Part shown: piece by piece, positions 33,885 to 43,431 of the stretch
Position numbering within the stretch: position 1 is the stretch's first letter
How the letters are laid out: each line of letters opens with the position of its first letter
Assembly: GCF_016865485.1 (NCBI RefSeq)
Contig: NZ_AP024452.1
Location: forward strand, 6,036,501 to 6,100,500
DNA: 64,000 bases
Source: Luteitalea sp. TBR-22
Lineage (GTDB): Bacteria > Acidobacteriota > Vicinamibacteria > Vicinamibacterales > Vicinamibacteraceae
Direction: 5' to 3'
Notes under the pieces: model-generated
The model's database searches: none
The model's input: the letters and a program-made list of their open reading frames with translations, nothing else
Told to the model about the DNA's origin: nothing
Translations under genes and position numbers: made by a program

Positions 33885-35182
33885 CGATGCTCATCGTCAT
33901 CGTCGCGGTGCTGGTGCTGCTCAACGGCCTGTTCGTCGCCGCGGAGTTCGCCATCGTCGGCACGCCGCGTGTCGCGATCGAAAAGCGGGCGGCGGCCGGC
34001 GAGCGGATCGCGCAACGCGTCCACCAGGTGCTCACCGATTCGCGGCGGCAGGATCGCTACATCGCCACGGCGCAGCTCGGCATCACGCTGGCGAGCCTCG
34101 GTCTGGGCATGTACAGCGAGCACGAGGTGGCCGAGCGGCTCGTGCACCTGTTCGAGGGACTCGGCGTGGCGCGCTACGTCGCCGCGCACACGCTGGCGAG
34201 CGTCGCGGCGGTGGCGCTGCTCACGTACGTGCACATCGTCTTCGGCGAGATGGTGCCCAAGTCCATCGCGCTGCAGCGGGCCGAGCGCACGGTGCTCTGG
34301 ATCACGCCGGTCATGCTGGTGTTGCAGACCATCTGCTATCCGCTGGTGCTGGTGCTCAACGCGCTTGGCAACCTGCTGTTGCGCCTCATCGGCGTGACGC
34401 GGCAGGAGCGATCGCATGAGCACCTCTACTCACCGGAGGAGCTCGCCTACATCGTCACCGAGAGCCAGGCCGGGGGGATGCTCCGGGAGGAGTCGGGGCG
34501 GATCCTCCGCGAGCTGTTCGAGTTCGGCGACCTGACCGCGCGCGAGGTGATGACCCCGCGCGTCCGCCTCGCGGCGCTGCCGCTCGGCGCCGATGCCGCG
34601 ACCGTGACCGAGACGGTGCGCAAGGCACCCTACACGCGGTATCCCGTGTACGAGGGCGACATCGACGAGCTGACCGGCATGGTGAACGTGAAGGACCTGC
34701 TGCTGCTCAAGTCCAGTGGCGCGGTGCTGACGCCGGCGATGGTGCGCGCCATCCCCACCGTCCCGGAGACGGCGACGCTCGACGTCGTGCTCGAGACGCT
34801 GCGCGAGGCGCGGGCGCAGATGGCCGTGGTGATCGACGAGCACGGCGGCACCGCCGGGGTCGTGACGCACGAGGATCTGTTCGACGAGGTCATCGGCGAG
34901 GTGGCCGAGGGCGCCAGCGAGAAGACCAGCATCTATCGCGACGCGCGAGGCGTGCTGCACGTGAGCGGGACGTCACGCGTCGAAGAGGCCGGGGAAGCGC
35001 TGGGCGTGACGCTGGAGCACGAGGCCGTCGACAGCGTCAGCGGCCTGATCCTCACCGTGCTGGGCCGCCCCCCGCATGTGGGCGACGTGGTGACCTACGA
35101 CCACGTACGGTTCGAGGTCACCGAAGTGGAAGGCCTCGGCGTGAAGTCGTGCATCGCCGAGGTGGAGACGCCGGCAATTTGA
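33881..35182 (+). CDS. CNNM/CorC (HlyC) family membrane protein, full form
   Basis: A 433-residue paralogue of the preceding gene: DUF21 domain (LFVAAEFAIVGTPRVAIEKRAAAGE ... FGEMVPKSIALQRAERTV), CBS pair (REVMTPRVRLAALPL and VIDEHGGTAGVVTHEDLFDEVIGEV), and a CorC_HlyC domain ending in FEVTEVEGLGVKSCIAEVE. The pair may form a heterodimeric transporter. The stop codon TGA (35180-35182) lies inside the first arm of the inverted-repeat element, so the element defines the end of the protein. Confidence 0.92.
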   Translation: MTMLIVIVAVLVLLNGLFVAAEFAIVGTPRVAIEKRAAAGERIAQRVHQVLTDSRRQDRYIATAQLGITLASLGLGMYSEHEVAERLVHLFEGLGVARYVAAHTLASVAAVALLTYVHIVFGEMVPKSIALQRAERTVLWITPVMLVLQTICYPLVLVLNALGNLLLRLIGVTRQERSHEHLYSPEELAYIVTESQAGGMLREESGRILRELFEFGDLTAREVMTPRVRLAALPLGADAATVTETVRKAPYTRYPVYEGDIDELTGMVNVKDLLLLKSSGAVLTPAMVRAIPTVPETATLDVVLETLREARAQMAVVIDEHGGTAGVVTHEDLFDEVIGEVAEGASEKTSIYRDARGVLHVSGTSRVEEAGEALGVTLEHEAVDSVSGLILTVLGRPPHVGDVVTYDHVRFEVTEVEGLGVKSCIAEVETPAI

Positions 35183-35300
35183 AATTCGACATTTGAAATT
35201 GGCGGGCCCGCGGCTTTGCCGCCGGGCCTCGCGATATCTCGTGCGAGCGAAGGCCGGGAGGCCGAGCCGCCGAGAATTTCAAATGTCAAATTTCAAATTG
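35175..35300. mobile_element. MITE-like element with 26-bp terminal inverted repeats
   Basis: Arms at 35175-35200 and 35275-35300 are inverted copies with 25 of 26 positions paired. Each arm is AT-rich (AATTTGA-type heptamers) and the 74-bp centre is GC-rich. It lies between convergent genes and would form a strong hairpin from either strand, so it may also act as a bidirectional terminator. Confidence 0.75.
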
Positions 35301-35310
35301 CAGTACGGCG

Positions 35311-35934
35311 TCAGGACGCGACCGAGTGCAGCGAGAGGCCGCTGCTGAAGTCGGCGAGGCGCTCGCGGAGGATGAGCCGCCCGCGGTGCAGGCGCGACTT
35401 CAGCGTCTGGCTCTTCACCTTGAGGACCTGGCTCGCTTCCTCGGTGGACAGGCCGTGGATGTCGCGCAGCACGATGGGCGTGCGGTAGATCTCGGGCAGC
35501 CCCTTCATCGCCTCGGCCAGCCGGTCACGCAACTGACCACGCAGGACCGCCTCGTCGGCCAGGCTCGACCAGTCGGCGGCCTCGCGCAGGCGCCGCACGC
35601 CGTCTTCCTGATCCTGCCCCTGCATCTCGTGCTCGGAGACTTCGGCGGGGCGCGTGAACTTGCCGTTGCGCAGCCGCGACATCGCCGTGTTGAACGTGAT
35701 GCGGTAGATCCAGCTCGACAGCGCCGCGTCGCCGCGGAACGCCTCGACCTTGTTGACCACCTTCATGAGGACGTCCTGAGTCACTTCCTCGGCGTCCTCG
35801 CGGTTCTTCATGTATCGGAAAGCCAGCTGGTAGACCTTGCTGCCGTAGGCGCTGGCCAGCGTCTCCACGGCGCCGGGCACGCCGGCCTGCAACTGCTCGA
35901 TAAGGGCTCGCTCGCTCTGGCTGTCTCGCTTCAT
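35311..35934 (-). CDS. ECF-type RNA polymerase sigma factor
   Basis: A 207-residue sigma-70 family group 4 factor. Region 2 is YQLAFRYMKNREDAEEVTQDVLMKVVNKVEAF followed by WIYRITFNTAMSRLR; region 4 is PEIYRTPIVLRDIHGLSTEEASQVLKVKSQTLKSRLHRGR. No region 1.1 or 3 is present. I choose ATG 35932-35934 (MKRDSQSERALIEQL) because GGAGGCGAG directly precedes it; a longer frame upstream lacks a ribosome site. No anti-sigma gene is adjacent, so its control is not visible here. Confidence 0.92.
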   Translation of the reverse strand: MKRDSQSERALIEQLQAGVPGAVETLASAYGSKVYQLAFRYMKNREDAEEVTQDVLMKVVNKVEAFRGDAALSSWIYRITFNTAMSRLRNGKFTRPAEVSEHEMQGQDQEDGVRRLREAADWSSLADEAVLRGQLRDRLAEAMKGLPEIYRTPIVLRDIHGLSTEEASQVLKVKSQTLKSRLHRGRLILRERLADFSSGLSLHSVAS

Positions 35935-36107
35935 CTCGCCTCCGGGGACAAGAACACCGGAGACGAGGAAGTTATTCCCGTCGTCGATACGCATCACCTG
36001 TGGCTCCGACCCAGAGAGTACCGCCTAACCATGGACACCCTGTGACGAAGGGCCTAGACCTTGGTATAGGCCGACGGCGGCCCGGCGGGGGTCCCCGAGA
36101 GGGACGC

Positions 36108-36758
36108 TCAAGCGACGTCGAGGCCGAAGACCGCGCACAGATGACCGACCACGGCCGCCTCGACGTCGGCCATTGCCGGCGCGGTTCCGAGGATGCGCTC
36201 GAGGGATGTGACGCCGCGGTCGGCGATTCCGCAAGGAACTATCAGGCCGAAATGCCCGAGATTGGTGGTCACGTTGAGCGCGAACCCGTGGCTGGTCACC
36301 CAGCGGGAGAGGCGCACGCCGATGGCCGCGACCTTTTCCTCGCCGACCCAGACGCCGGTCAGGCCCGGCTTGCGCCCCGCCTCGATCCCGTAGCCGGCGC
36401 ACACCCGGATCAGCACTTCCTCGAGGTCGCGCACGTACTTGTGGGCGTCCATGCGGTCCGGCTTGAGGTCGAGGATGGGGTAGCCCACCAACTGGCCGGG
36501 ACCGTGGTAGGTCACGTCGCCGCCGCGGCCCGCCTCGAACAGCGCGACCCCCAGGGCGCCGAGCTGCTCGTCGGAGGCGAGGACGTGCTCGCGCGACTGC
36601 CGCACCTTGACCCCGAGCGTGATGACCGGCGGGTGCTCGAGCAACACCAACGTGTCGGGGATCGTCCCGGCCTTGCGAGCAGCAACCAGCTCGGCCTGCA
36701 GCGCCAGCCCGGCGTCGTAGGGCACCAGGCCGGCGCGCCTGACGACCAGCGGCTTCAT
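36108..36758 (-). CDS. lipB: Octanoyltransferase LipB
   Basis: A 216-residue enzyme that transfers octanoate from acyl-carrier protein to lipoyl domains. The motifs [41 protein letters not shown] (active-site Lys) and [13 protein letters not shown] (nucleophile Cys) are complete. The ATG overlaps the E2 stop by one base (TGATG), coupling lipoyl attachment to synthesis of the lipoylated E2. LipA is not in the window. Confidence 0.96.
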   Translation of the reverse strand: MKPLVVRRAGLVPYDAGLALQAELVAARKAGTIPDTLVLLEHPPVITLGVKVRQSREHVLASDEQLGALGVALFEAGRGGDVTYHGPGQLVGYPILDLKPDRMDAHKYVRDLEEVLIRVCAGYGIEAGRKPGLTGVWVGEEKVAAIGVRLSRWVTSHGFALNVTTNLGHFGLIVPCGIADRGVTSLERILGTAPAMADVEAAVVGHLCAVFGLDVA

Positions 36759-38131
36759 CAGCTCCAGGACTCGAGGGTCGCCTTGACGCGGCTCATGAAC
36801 TCGTCGGCGACGGCGCCATCGACCAGGCGATGGTCGTACCCGAGCGTCAGGTAGCCGCGCTGGCGGATCGCGATCATGTCGTCGACCACGACGACGCGCT
36901 TCTCGATGGTGCCGACGGCGAGGATGGCGACCTGCGGCTGGTTGATGATCGGCATGCCGAACAGCGTGCCGAACGATCCGGGATTGGTGATCGTGAAGGT
37001 GCCGCCGGCGACGTCTTCCGGCTTGAGTTGCTTGGCGCGCGCTCGCGATGCCAGGTCGGCGATGCCGCGGGCGATGCCGAGCAGGCTCTTCTCGTCGGCC
37101 TTGTGGAGCACCGGCACGATGAGGCCCCAGTCGAGGGCCACGGCGTACCCGAGGTTGACGTGCTTCTTGTAGGCGACGCGATCGCCGTCGATGGCGGCGT
37201 TGAGCACCGGCATGGCGCGCAAGGCCTGCGCGATCGCGTGCGAGATGAACGACAGGTACGTCAGGTTGACGCCGGCCTGCGCGAACTCGGCCTTGAGCGC
37301 CTGGCGCGCCGCGGCCACCTTCGTGAAGTCGATCTCGAAGACCGAGTGCACGTGCGCCGACGTGCGCCGGCTGTAGATCATGTGCTCGGCGATCTTGCGG
37401 CGCATCACCGACATGGGCTGCACGTCCACGGGCTCGCCGGGCTGGAAGGCCGGGATGTGGAGGCCACTGGCGGCGTGTCCGGCGCCTGGTGCGGCCGCCG
37501 GGGCATGGGCGCGGTCGTCGAGGTACTGCAGGATGTCGTGCTTGGTCACGCGTCCGCTGATGCCGGACCCGTGCAGGTGCTGCAGGTCGACGTGGTGCTC
37601 CTCGGCGATGCGGCGCACGAGCGGCGACGACTTCTGCCGGCGACGCGCGATCGTCGGGTCCTCGTCGTCTCCGGGCGCGGCCAGGGCGCGGTCTCCCCCT
37701 CGACTCCGCTCGGGGCGAGCGACGGCGCCGTCCACCGCTGCAGGGGCGGCGGGCTGCCCACCGACGTCGTGTCCAGCCGTCGGCGGCGCCGCCGCGGCGA
37801 CGGCGGGACTTGCGGCCGTGCCGTCGGGCTGTGGCGTCGAGGCGGGGGTCGCCGCGGGAGCCGGCGCAGCCTGGGCAGCCGCAGGCTGCTCGCCTGCCTC
37901 GCCGAGCACGGCCACCACGGTGTCGACGGGCACCGTCTCGTTCTCGTGGACGCGAATCTCGAGCAGCACGCCGGCCGCCGGCGAGGGGATCTCGGCATCG
38001 ACCTTGTCGGTCGAGATCTCGAACAGCGGCTCGTCGCGGTCGACCGTGTCGCCGGTCTTCTTGATCCACCGGACGACGGTCCCCTCGGTGACCGATTCCC
38101 CCATCTGGGGCATGACGACGTTGGTTGGCAT
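36758..38131 (-). CDS. 2-oxo acid dehydrogenase E2 component (dihydrolipoyl acyltransferase)
   Basis: A 457-residue protein: one lipoyl domain (residues 1-80, lipoyl Lys in [11 protein letters not shown]), a long Ala/Pro linker, the E3/E1-binding domain ([32 protein letters not shown]) and the catalytic domain ending with [15 protein letters not shown] (His and Asp-Gly). The [13 protein letters not shown] start suggests a 2-oxoglutarate or branched-chain type over a pyruvate E2. The linker contains [10 protein letters not shown], encoded by an inserted dispersed repeat (37694-37721). It lies between lpdA and lipB; E1 is not in the window. Confidence 0.92.
   Translation of the reverse strand: MPTNVVMPQMGESVTEGTVVRWIKKTGDTVDRDEPLFEISTDKVDAEIPSPAAGVLLEIRVHENETVPVDTVVAVLGEAGEQPAAAQAAPAPAATPASTPQPDGTAASPAVAAAAPPTAGHDVGGQPAAPAAVDGAVARPERSRGGDRALAAPGDDEDPTIARRRQKSSPLVRRIAEEHHVDLQHLHGSGISGRVTKHDILQYLDDRAHAPAAAPGAGHAASGLHIPAFQPGEPVDVQPMSVMRRKIAEHMIYSRRTSAHVHSVFEIDFTKVAAARQALKAEFAQAGVNLTYLSFISHAIAQALRAMPVLNAAIDGDRVAYKKHVNLGYAVALDWGLIVPVLHKADEKSLLGIARGIADLASRARAKQLKPEDVAGGTFTITNPGSFGTLFGMPIINQPQVAILAVGTIEKRVVVVDDMIAIRQRGYLTLGYDHRLVDGAVADEFMSRVKATLESWS
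37694..37721. repeat. Dispersed repeat inserted in frame in the E2 linker
   Basis: TCCCCCTCGACTCCGCTCGG and the next eight bases are an inverted copy of the repeat at 9681-9705. In E2 it reads RPERSRG, between an Ala/Pro-rich linker and the subunit-binding domain, and causes no frameshift. Confidence 0.75.
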
Positions 38132-38135
38132 ACAG

Positions 38136-38361
38136 CAGGCTCAGGGCTCGGAAAGCAGGCTCAGGGCTCAGGGCTCAAGGCGCGGAGACAGGCTCAAGGC
38201 TCAGGGCTCGAGGCTCAGAAAGAATGCTGCAGGCTCGAGGCTCGAGGCTCGGGACTCAGGACTCAGAAGCGCCCTGGTGGCTCGGGCTGAAGGCATCGGT
38301 GCCGCCGACCGAACCATCGGGAAGCTCTCTGAGCCTTGAGTCTGTAGCCCTGAGCCTTCAT
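38136..38361. repeat. Heptamer tract (CAGGCTC, AGGGCTC, GAGGCTC units)
   Basis: Most of the 231-bp gap between lpdA and the E2 gene is built from 7-bp units, with inverted units (GAGCCTT) at 38331-38361 facing direct units at 38136-38268. No gene is present. Confidence 0.85.
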
Positions 38362-38362
38362 T

Positions 38363-39793
38363 TCACATGTGGATCGCCGCGCCGTGCGTCGCGTGCGCCG
38401 CCTCGCCCACGGCTTCCGACATGGTCGGGTGCGCCTGGATGGTGCGGATCAGCTCCTCGACGGTGCATTCGAGGCGTAGCGCGAGAGTGGCCTGCGACAC
38501 CAGTTCGGTGGCGCGCGGGCCGATCATGTGCACGCCGAGGATCTCGTCGTACTTCGTCTCGGCGACGATCTTCACGAACCCCTCGGTCTCGTTGGCGATC
38601 TTGGCGCGGCCGAGGACGCCGAACGGGAAGGTGCCGACGCGCACGTCGTACCCGCGCTCCCTGGCCTGGGCCTCGGTGAGGCCGACGCTGCCGATCTCGG
38701 GGTCGCAATACGTGCACCCGGGCACGTGGTCGTAGTTGATCGGCCGCACGTGGTGACCGGCGATGCGCTCGGCGGCCAGGATGCCCTCGGCCGACGAGAG
38801 GTGCGCGAGTTGCTTGTGGGCGCCCGTGCCCAGCGTGATCACGTCGCCGACCGCCGAGATGCCCGGCACCGACGTGCGCATCAGCGGGTCGACCTTGATG
38901 TAGCCGCGCTCCATCTCGAGCCCGAGCGCCTCCACGCCGAGGCCCTCGGTGACCGGGCCGCGGCCGGTGGCCACCAGCAGGTACTCCGCCGAGAGGGTCT
39001 CGACCTTGCCGTCGGGCAGTTGCGCGGTCACCTCGACGAGATCGCCCTTGTTGACGGCGCCGGTGACCTTGGTGCCGGTGAGGACGCGAATCTTCTTCTT
39101 GCGGAAGCTCTTCTCGAGCGTCTCCGATACCTGCGCGTCCTCGTTGGGGACGATGCGGGGCAGCAGCTCGATGACGGTGACCTCGGCGGTGCCGAAGCTG
39201 TTGAAGATCGAGGCGAACTCGACGCCGACCGCGCCCGAGCCCATCACGATGATGGACTTCGGCACCTCGCGCATGCTCATCGCCTCGTTGCTGGTGACGA
39301 TGCGCTTGTAGTCGAAGGCGATGCCCGGCACGCTGCGGGGCGAGGAGCCCGTCGCCACGACGATCTCCTTGTTCGCGGTGACCTGGCTGACCGAGCCGTC
39401 GGCCGCGGTGACCTCGACGGCCCCCTTGCCGAGCAGCCGGGCCGTGCCCTTGATCCACTCGATCTTGTTCTTCTTGAAGAGCAGGCCGATGCCGCCGGTC
39501 AGGCCCTTGACGATCTTGTCCTTGCGGTCCTGCACGACGCCCATGTCGATGCCGACCTGCGCGGCCTCGCCCAGGGTGATGCCCCAGTCCTTGGCGGCCT
39601 TGGCCACCTTGTAGGCGTGCGCGTGCTCGAGGAGCGCCTTGGTCGGGATGCACCCCCAGTTGAGGCACGTGCCGCCGAGTACCTGCTCCCGCTCCACGAC
39701 CGCCGTCGACAGCCCCAGCTGGGCCGCCCGAATGGCCGCCACGTAGCCGCCCGTCCCCGCGCCGATCACCACGACATCGAATGCGCTCGCCAA
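38363..39793 (-). CDS. lpdA: Dihydrolipoyl dehydrogenase (E3)
   Basis: A 476-residue flavoprotein that reoxidises the lipoyl group of E2 with NAD+. It has the FAD site VVIGAGTGGYVAAIRAAQLG, the redox disulfide GGTCLNWGCIPTK, an NAD site VMGSGAVGVEFASIF and the C-terminal catalytic HPTMSEAVGEA. The likely start is TTG 39791-39793 with GAGGAG 6 bp upstream. It heads an lpdA-E2-lipB cluster, although a repeat-filled gap separates it from E2. Confidence 0.95.
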   Translation of the reverse strand: MASAFDVVVIGAGTGGYVAAIRAAQLGLSTAVVEREQVLGGTCLNWGCIPTKALLEHAHAYKVAKAAKDWGITLGEAAQVGIDMGVVQDRKDKIVKGLTGGIGLLFKKNKIEWIKGTARLLGKGAVEVTAADGSVSQVTANKEIVVATGSSPRSVPGIAFDYKRIVTSNEAMSMREVPKSIIVMGSGAVGVEFASIFNSFGTAEVTVIELLPRIVPNEDAQVSETLEKSFRKKKIRVLTGTKVTGAVNKGDLVEVTAQLPDGKVETLSAEYLLVATGRGPVTEGLGVEALGLEMERGYIKVDPLMRTSVPGISAVGDVITLGTGAHKQLAHLSSAEGILAAERIAGHHVRPINYDHVPGCTYCDPEIGSVGLTEAQARERGYDVRVGTFPFGVLGRAKIANETEGFVKIVAETKYDEILGVHMIGPRATELVSQATLALRLECTVEELIRTIQAHPTMSEAVGEAAHATHGAAIHM

Positions 39794-39866
39794 CCCCGAC
39801 TCCTCTGGGAAGCCGACCCGGATAACCCGCGGGCCGGACGAAGGAAACCATCAATTATGGATCACC

Positions 39867-39946
39867 GGGCACCGGGCACCGGGCACCGGGCACCGGGCAC
39901 CGGGCACCGGGCACCGGGCACCGGGCACCGGGCACCGGCCACCGGG
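39867..39946. repeat. Tandem heptamer array (GGGCACC)x11
   Basis: Ten to eleven near-perfect tandem GGGCACC units, the longest uniform array in the window. It lies in the 314-bp spacer between lpdA and the response-regulator gene. Confidence 0.97.
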
Positions 39947-39973
39947 GTTGGGGGCTGGGGCCCTTCGCCCTCC

Positions 39974-40090
39974 CCCTGCCCCCTTCCGCCTTCCCGCCTT
40001 CTGCCTTCCCGCCTTCCGCCTTCTCCCTTCCTCCTTCCCCTGAGCCGTGAGCCCTGAGCCCTGAGCCGTTCGCCGTTCGCCGTTCGGCGT
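39974..40090. repeat. Pyrimidine-rich heptamer tract changing to GAGCCNT and CGTTCGC units
   Basis: CTTCCGC, CTTCCCG and CTTCTGC units run into GAGCCGT/GAGCCCT units and end in CGTTCGC units, each with a 7-bp step. The tract ends 18 bp before the regulator gene. Confidence 0.8.
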
Positions 40091-40107
40091 TGAATAATGA
40101 CCCCGCC

Positions 40108-41496
<1,389 letters not shown>

Positions 41497-41655
41497 GCCG
41501 GCCAATTGCTACCTTTTGGTGTCGGCGCCCCGTCAGGATTGCTGTAACTGCGAACACTCGGGGCACGCTGGTTGGCAGAAATCGCGCTCCATGGCCGGGC
41601 CGTCCCGGCGTGATCCGCCCCGGATGTCCAGAAACTCGTGCCACTTGCCGAAATA

Positions 41656-41669
41656 CCAACCATGGTTGG
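41656..41669. promoter_or_regulatory. Perfect 14-bp palindrome CCAACCATGGTTGG
   Basis: It lies 7 bp upstream of the candidate sigma-54 promoter. It may be a regulator site, although NtrC-type activators normally bind farther upstream. Confidence 0.45.
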
Positions 41670-41674
41670 CTCGG

Positions 41675-41691
41675 CTGGCATTCATCTGGCA
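41675..41691 (+). promoter_or_regulatory. Candidate sigma-54 promoter CTGGCA-N8-TGGCA
   Basis: GG (41677-41678) and GC (41689-41690) have the required 10-bp separation, with CTGGCA at -24 and TGGCA at -12. Initiation would fall at about 41702, just before the chosen ATG of the radical SAM gene. Confidence 0.5.
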
Positions 41692-41706
41692 ACTCCGGCG
41701 GCCGCG

Positions 41707-43134
41707 ATGCGCGCGTCCCGCTTCACCCTGTCCACGCCGCTCCCGGGGTCCGACGAGGTCTTCCTCTTCAACACCCTGACCGAGAGCCAGATCGTCGTCT
41801 CCCCCGACGTGGTCGACCTGATCGCCCGGGTCGACCGGGGCGAGCCGGTCGCCGGCACACGCACCACCCGCGAAGCCATCCGTCAACTGGCCGAGCTCGG
41901 GTTCCTGGTGGAGAGCGCCGAGGCCGAGCAGCGGGCCCTCGAGGCCTTCTTTCGCGACATCCGTGAGGACGCCACCCACCTGCGGGTCACGGTGCTGACG
42001 ACCCTGCAGTGCAATTTCGCGTGTGACTACTGCATCCAGGGCGACCACCAGGACCACGACGCCCCCGAAGGCCGGATGTCGCTGGACACGGCGGCGCGCG
42101 TCGGCGACTGGATCGAGGCGCGGCTCGACGCCCTGGGCTCGCCCCGCTTCACCCTGACGTTCTTCGGTGGTGAGCCGCTGCTGAACCTGCCGGTGGTGTA
42201 CGCCCTGGCCGAGCGGGCCTGGACGGCCTGTCAGGCCCGCGGGGTCGTCATGACCATCAGCATCATCACCAACGGCCTGCTCCTCACCGAGGCCGTCGTC
42301 GACCGCCTGCTGCCGTTCGGGCTGGCCGGCGTCAAGGTGACCCTCGACGGCGACCGCGCCACGCACGACAGGCTGCGGCCGTTGCGCGGCGGCCAGGGCA
42401 CCTTCGACCGCATCATCGCGAACCTGCGCGCCGTGGCCCCGAAGGTGCGCGTCAGCCTCGGCGGCAACTTCGACGTCGAGAGCGTCGCCTCGTACCCGGC
42501 ACTGCTCGAGTTCCTGCGCGCCGAGCCGTTCGCCGACCGGATCGCGAAGCTGACCTTCAAGCCGATCATCCGTGGACCGAAGACGGGCCGGGCGCTGGCC
42601 TCGTCGGCCGTCGACGGCCGACGCGTGATTCCACTGGTCGAGGCCGACCGGCAACCCGCTCTCGGCGGCACGTGCATGACCGCTGCCGGCGCCGGGTCGG
42701 GCTCGACGCCCTGCGACACCTGCGGCCTGGCAGACGACGCCATGGGCCGGCTGCGCGAGCAGACGCTCGCGGCCGGGTTCCACACGCCCGATGGCGTCCA
42801 CATGGGCCCCTGCGAACTGCATCGTCGCCACGCCAGCACCATCGGCCCCGACGGCTCGCTCTATCCGTGCCCGGGCTTCACCGGCGAGCCCGGCCTTCGC
42901 GTCGGTCACGTGCGCGCGGAGCGCCACGACGCGCACCGTGCGACGCGCGAGCGTTTCGACAGGCACGCGCCCTGGCGCGCCTGCGGCGACTGTGCGCTGG
43001 TGCCGGTGTGCGGCGGCGGGTGCTCGGTGGCCGCGCACAACGAGCAGGGCGACCTCGACCTCCCCAACTGCCACAAGCCGGCGATGCTCGCCGCGCTTCC
43101 GGCACTGGCCGCGGCAGCGGCCGTTCCCGCCTGA
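41707..43134 (+). CDS. Radical SAM/SPASM peptide-modifying enzyme
   Basis: A 475-residue enzyme. Residues ~1-85 (RFTLSTPLPGSDEVFLFNTLTESQIVV) are the N-terminal domain common in peptide maturases. The radical SAM cluster is C-x3-C-x2-C at 102, 106 and 109 (CNFACDYC), with FFGGEPLLN next. The C-terminus has a full SPASM domain (C-x13-G-x4-C, then CGDCALVPVCGGGC and a last Cys), binding two extra Fe-S clusters. An unusual extra C-x12-C-x2-C (CMTAAGAGSGSTPCDTC) precedes it. Such enzymes crosslink or epimerise short peptides; one is encoded 41 bp downstream. The frame can extend to 41638, but that overlaps the promoter. Confidence 0.92.
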   Translation: MRASRFTLSTPLPGSDEVFLFNTLTESQIVVSPDVVDLIARVDRGEPVAGTRTTREAIRQLAELGFLVESAEAEQRALEAFFRDIREDATHLRVTVLTTLQCNFACDYCIQGDHQDHDAPEGRMSLDTAARVGDWIEARLDALGSPRFTLTFFGGEPLLNLPVVYALAERAWTACQARGVVMTISIITNGLLLTEAVVDRLLPFGLAGVKVTLDGDRATHDRLRPLRGGQGTFDRIIANLRAVAPKVRVSLGGNFDVESVASYPALLEFLRAEPFADRIAKLTFKPIIRGPKTGRALASSAVDGRRVIPLVEADRQPALGGTCMTAAGAGSGSTPCDTCGLADDAMGRLREQTLAAGFHTPDGVHMGPCELHRRHASTIGPDGSLYPCPGFTGEPGLRVGHVRAERHDAHRATRERFDRHAPWRACGDCALVPVCGGGCSVAAHNEQGDLDLPNCHKPAMLAALPALAAAAAVPA

Positions 43135-43175
43135 CCGGCAGCCGCCGGCCAGCGTTCCCTCAAAGGAGTGCATCC

Positions 43176-43271
43176 GTGACCATTCGAGTCGTGCAGCGTG
43201 GGTCCCTGAAGGACAAGCCGTATTGCCCGTTCCTGATCGACGTCCCGATCGAGGAGGTGCCCGAGAAGTAG
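43176..43271 (+). CDS. 31-residue peptide, putative precursor for the radical SAM enzyme
   Basis: GTG start with AAAGGAG at 43162-43168, 7 bp upstream, and a TAG stop. The peptide begins MTIRVVQRGSLKDK, then PYCPFLIDVP, and ends IEEVPEK. It has one Cys (17) next to the only Tyr (16), flanked by prolines, then a hydrophobic stretch and an acidic tail. Size, good ribosome site and position right after a SPASM maturase are those of a ribosomally made, modified peptide. The Cys, Tyr or Phe side chains are likely modification points; this is inference. I do not recognise the precursor family. Confidence 0.75.
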   Translation: MTIRVVQRGSLKDKPYCPFLIDVPIEEVPEK

Positions 43272-43299
43272 GCCGGACGCCCTGCGCGGACCCGCGGGA

Positions 43300-43318
43300 C
43301 CGCCCGTCGCCCGGGCGG
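43300..43318 (+). terminator. GC-rich hairpin after the peptide gene
   Basis: CCGCCCG-TCGCC-CGGGCGG, 28 bp past the peptide stop and without a T-run. It may stabilise the peptide mRNA end or partially terminate, raising peptide output over the downstream binding protein and kinase. Confidence 0.4.
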
Positions 43319-43389
43319 CCGGGGGACCGCCCCTCCGTTCTGCGGCATGGCGATCACCGCGGGCGCAGGTTCGTGATACAAGCAGCCAC

Positions 43390-43422
43390 GGCGAACCGGT
43401 CCTTCGACAGAGGAGGTTCGCC
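43390..43422 (+). promoter_or_regulatory. Inverted repeat GGCGAACC...GGTTCGCC before the binding-protein gene
   Basis: Perfect 8-bp arms with a 17-nt loop, ending 9 bp before the GTG start. The loop and right arm include GAGGAGG, so a stem could hide a ribosome site, or the DNA could be an operator. Confidence 0.4.
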
Positions 43423-43431
43423 GATCGCTGC

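Noticed and set aside
35935-36010. Autoregulatory ECF promoter (GGAATAAC-like) before the sigma factor gene
   Set aside because: A GGAATAAC string is present, but no -10 partner occurs at the right spacing.
36045-36084. Weak inverted repeat GGCCTA...TAGGCC as a lipB terminator
   Set aside because: Six-base arms without a T-run; not strong enough to call.
39867-39946. Possible CRISPR array in the GGGCACC repeats
   Set aside because: Units are 7 bp, directly adjacent and without spacers; no cas genes are present.
41512-41523. CTACCTTTTGG shared (inverted) with CCAAAAGGTAG at 6142-6152
   Set aside because: Only 11 bp match and the flanks differ, so chance cannot be excluded.
41558-41577. GGGGCACGCTGGTTGGCAG as a sigma-54 promoter
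   Set aside because: GG and GC are 11 bp apart and sigma-54 needs 10; the site at 41675-41691 fits better.
41638-41706. Upstream ATG extending the radical SAM protein by 23 residues
   Set aside because: The extension spans the palindrome and the candidate promoter, and the family N-terminus begins at RFTLSTPL.
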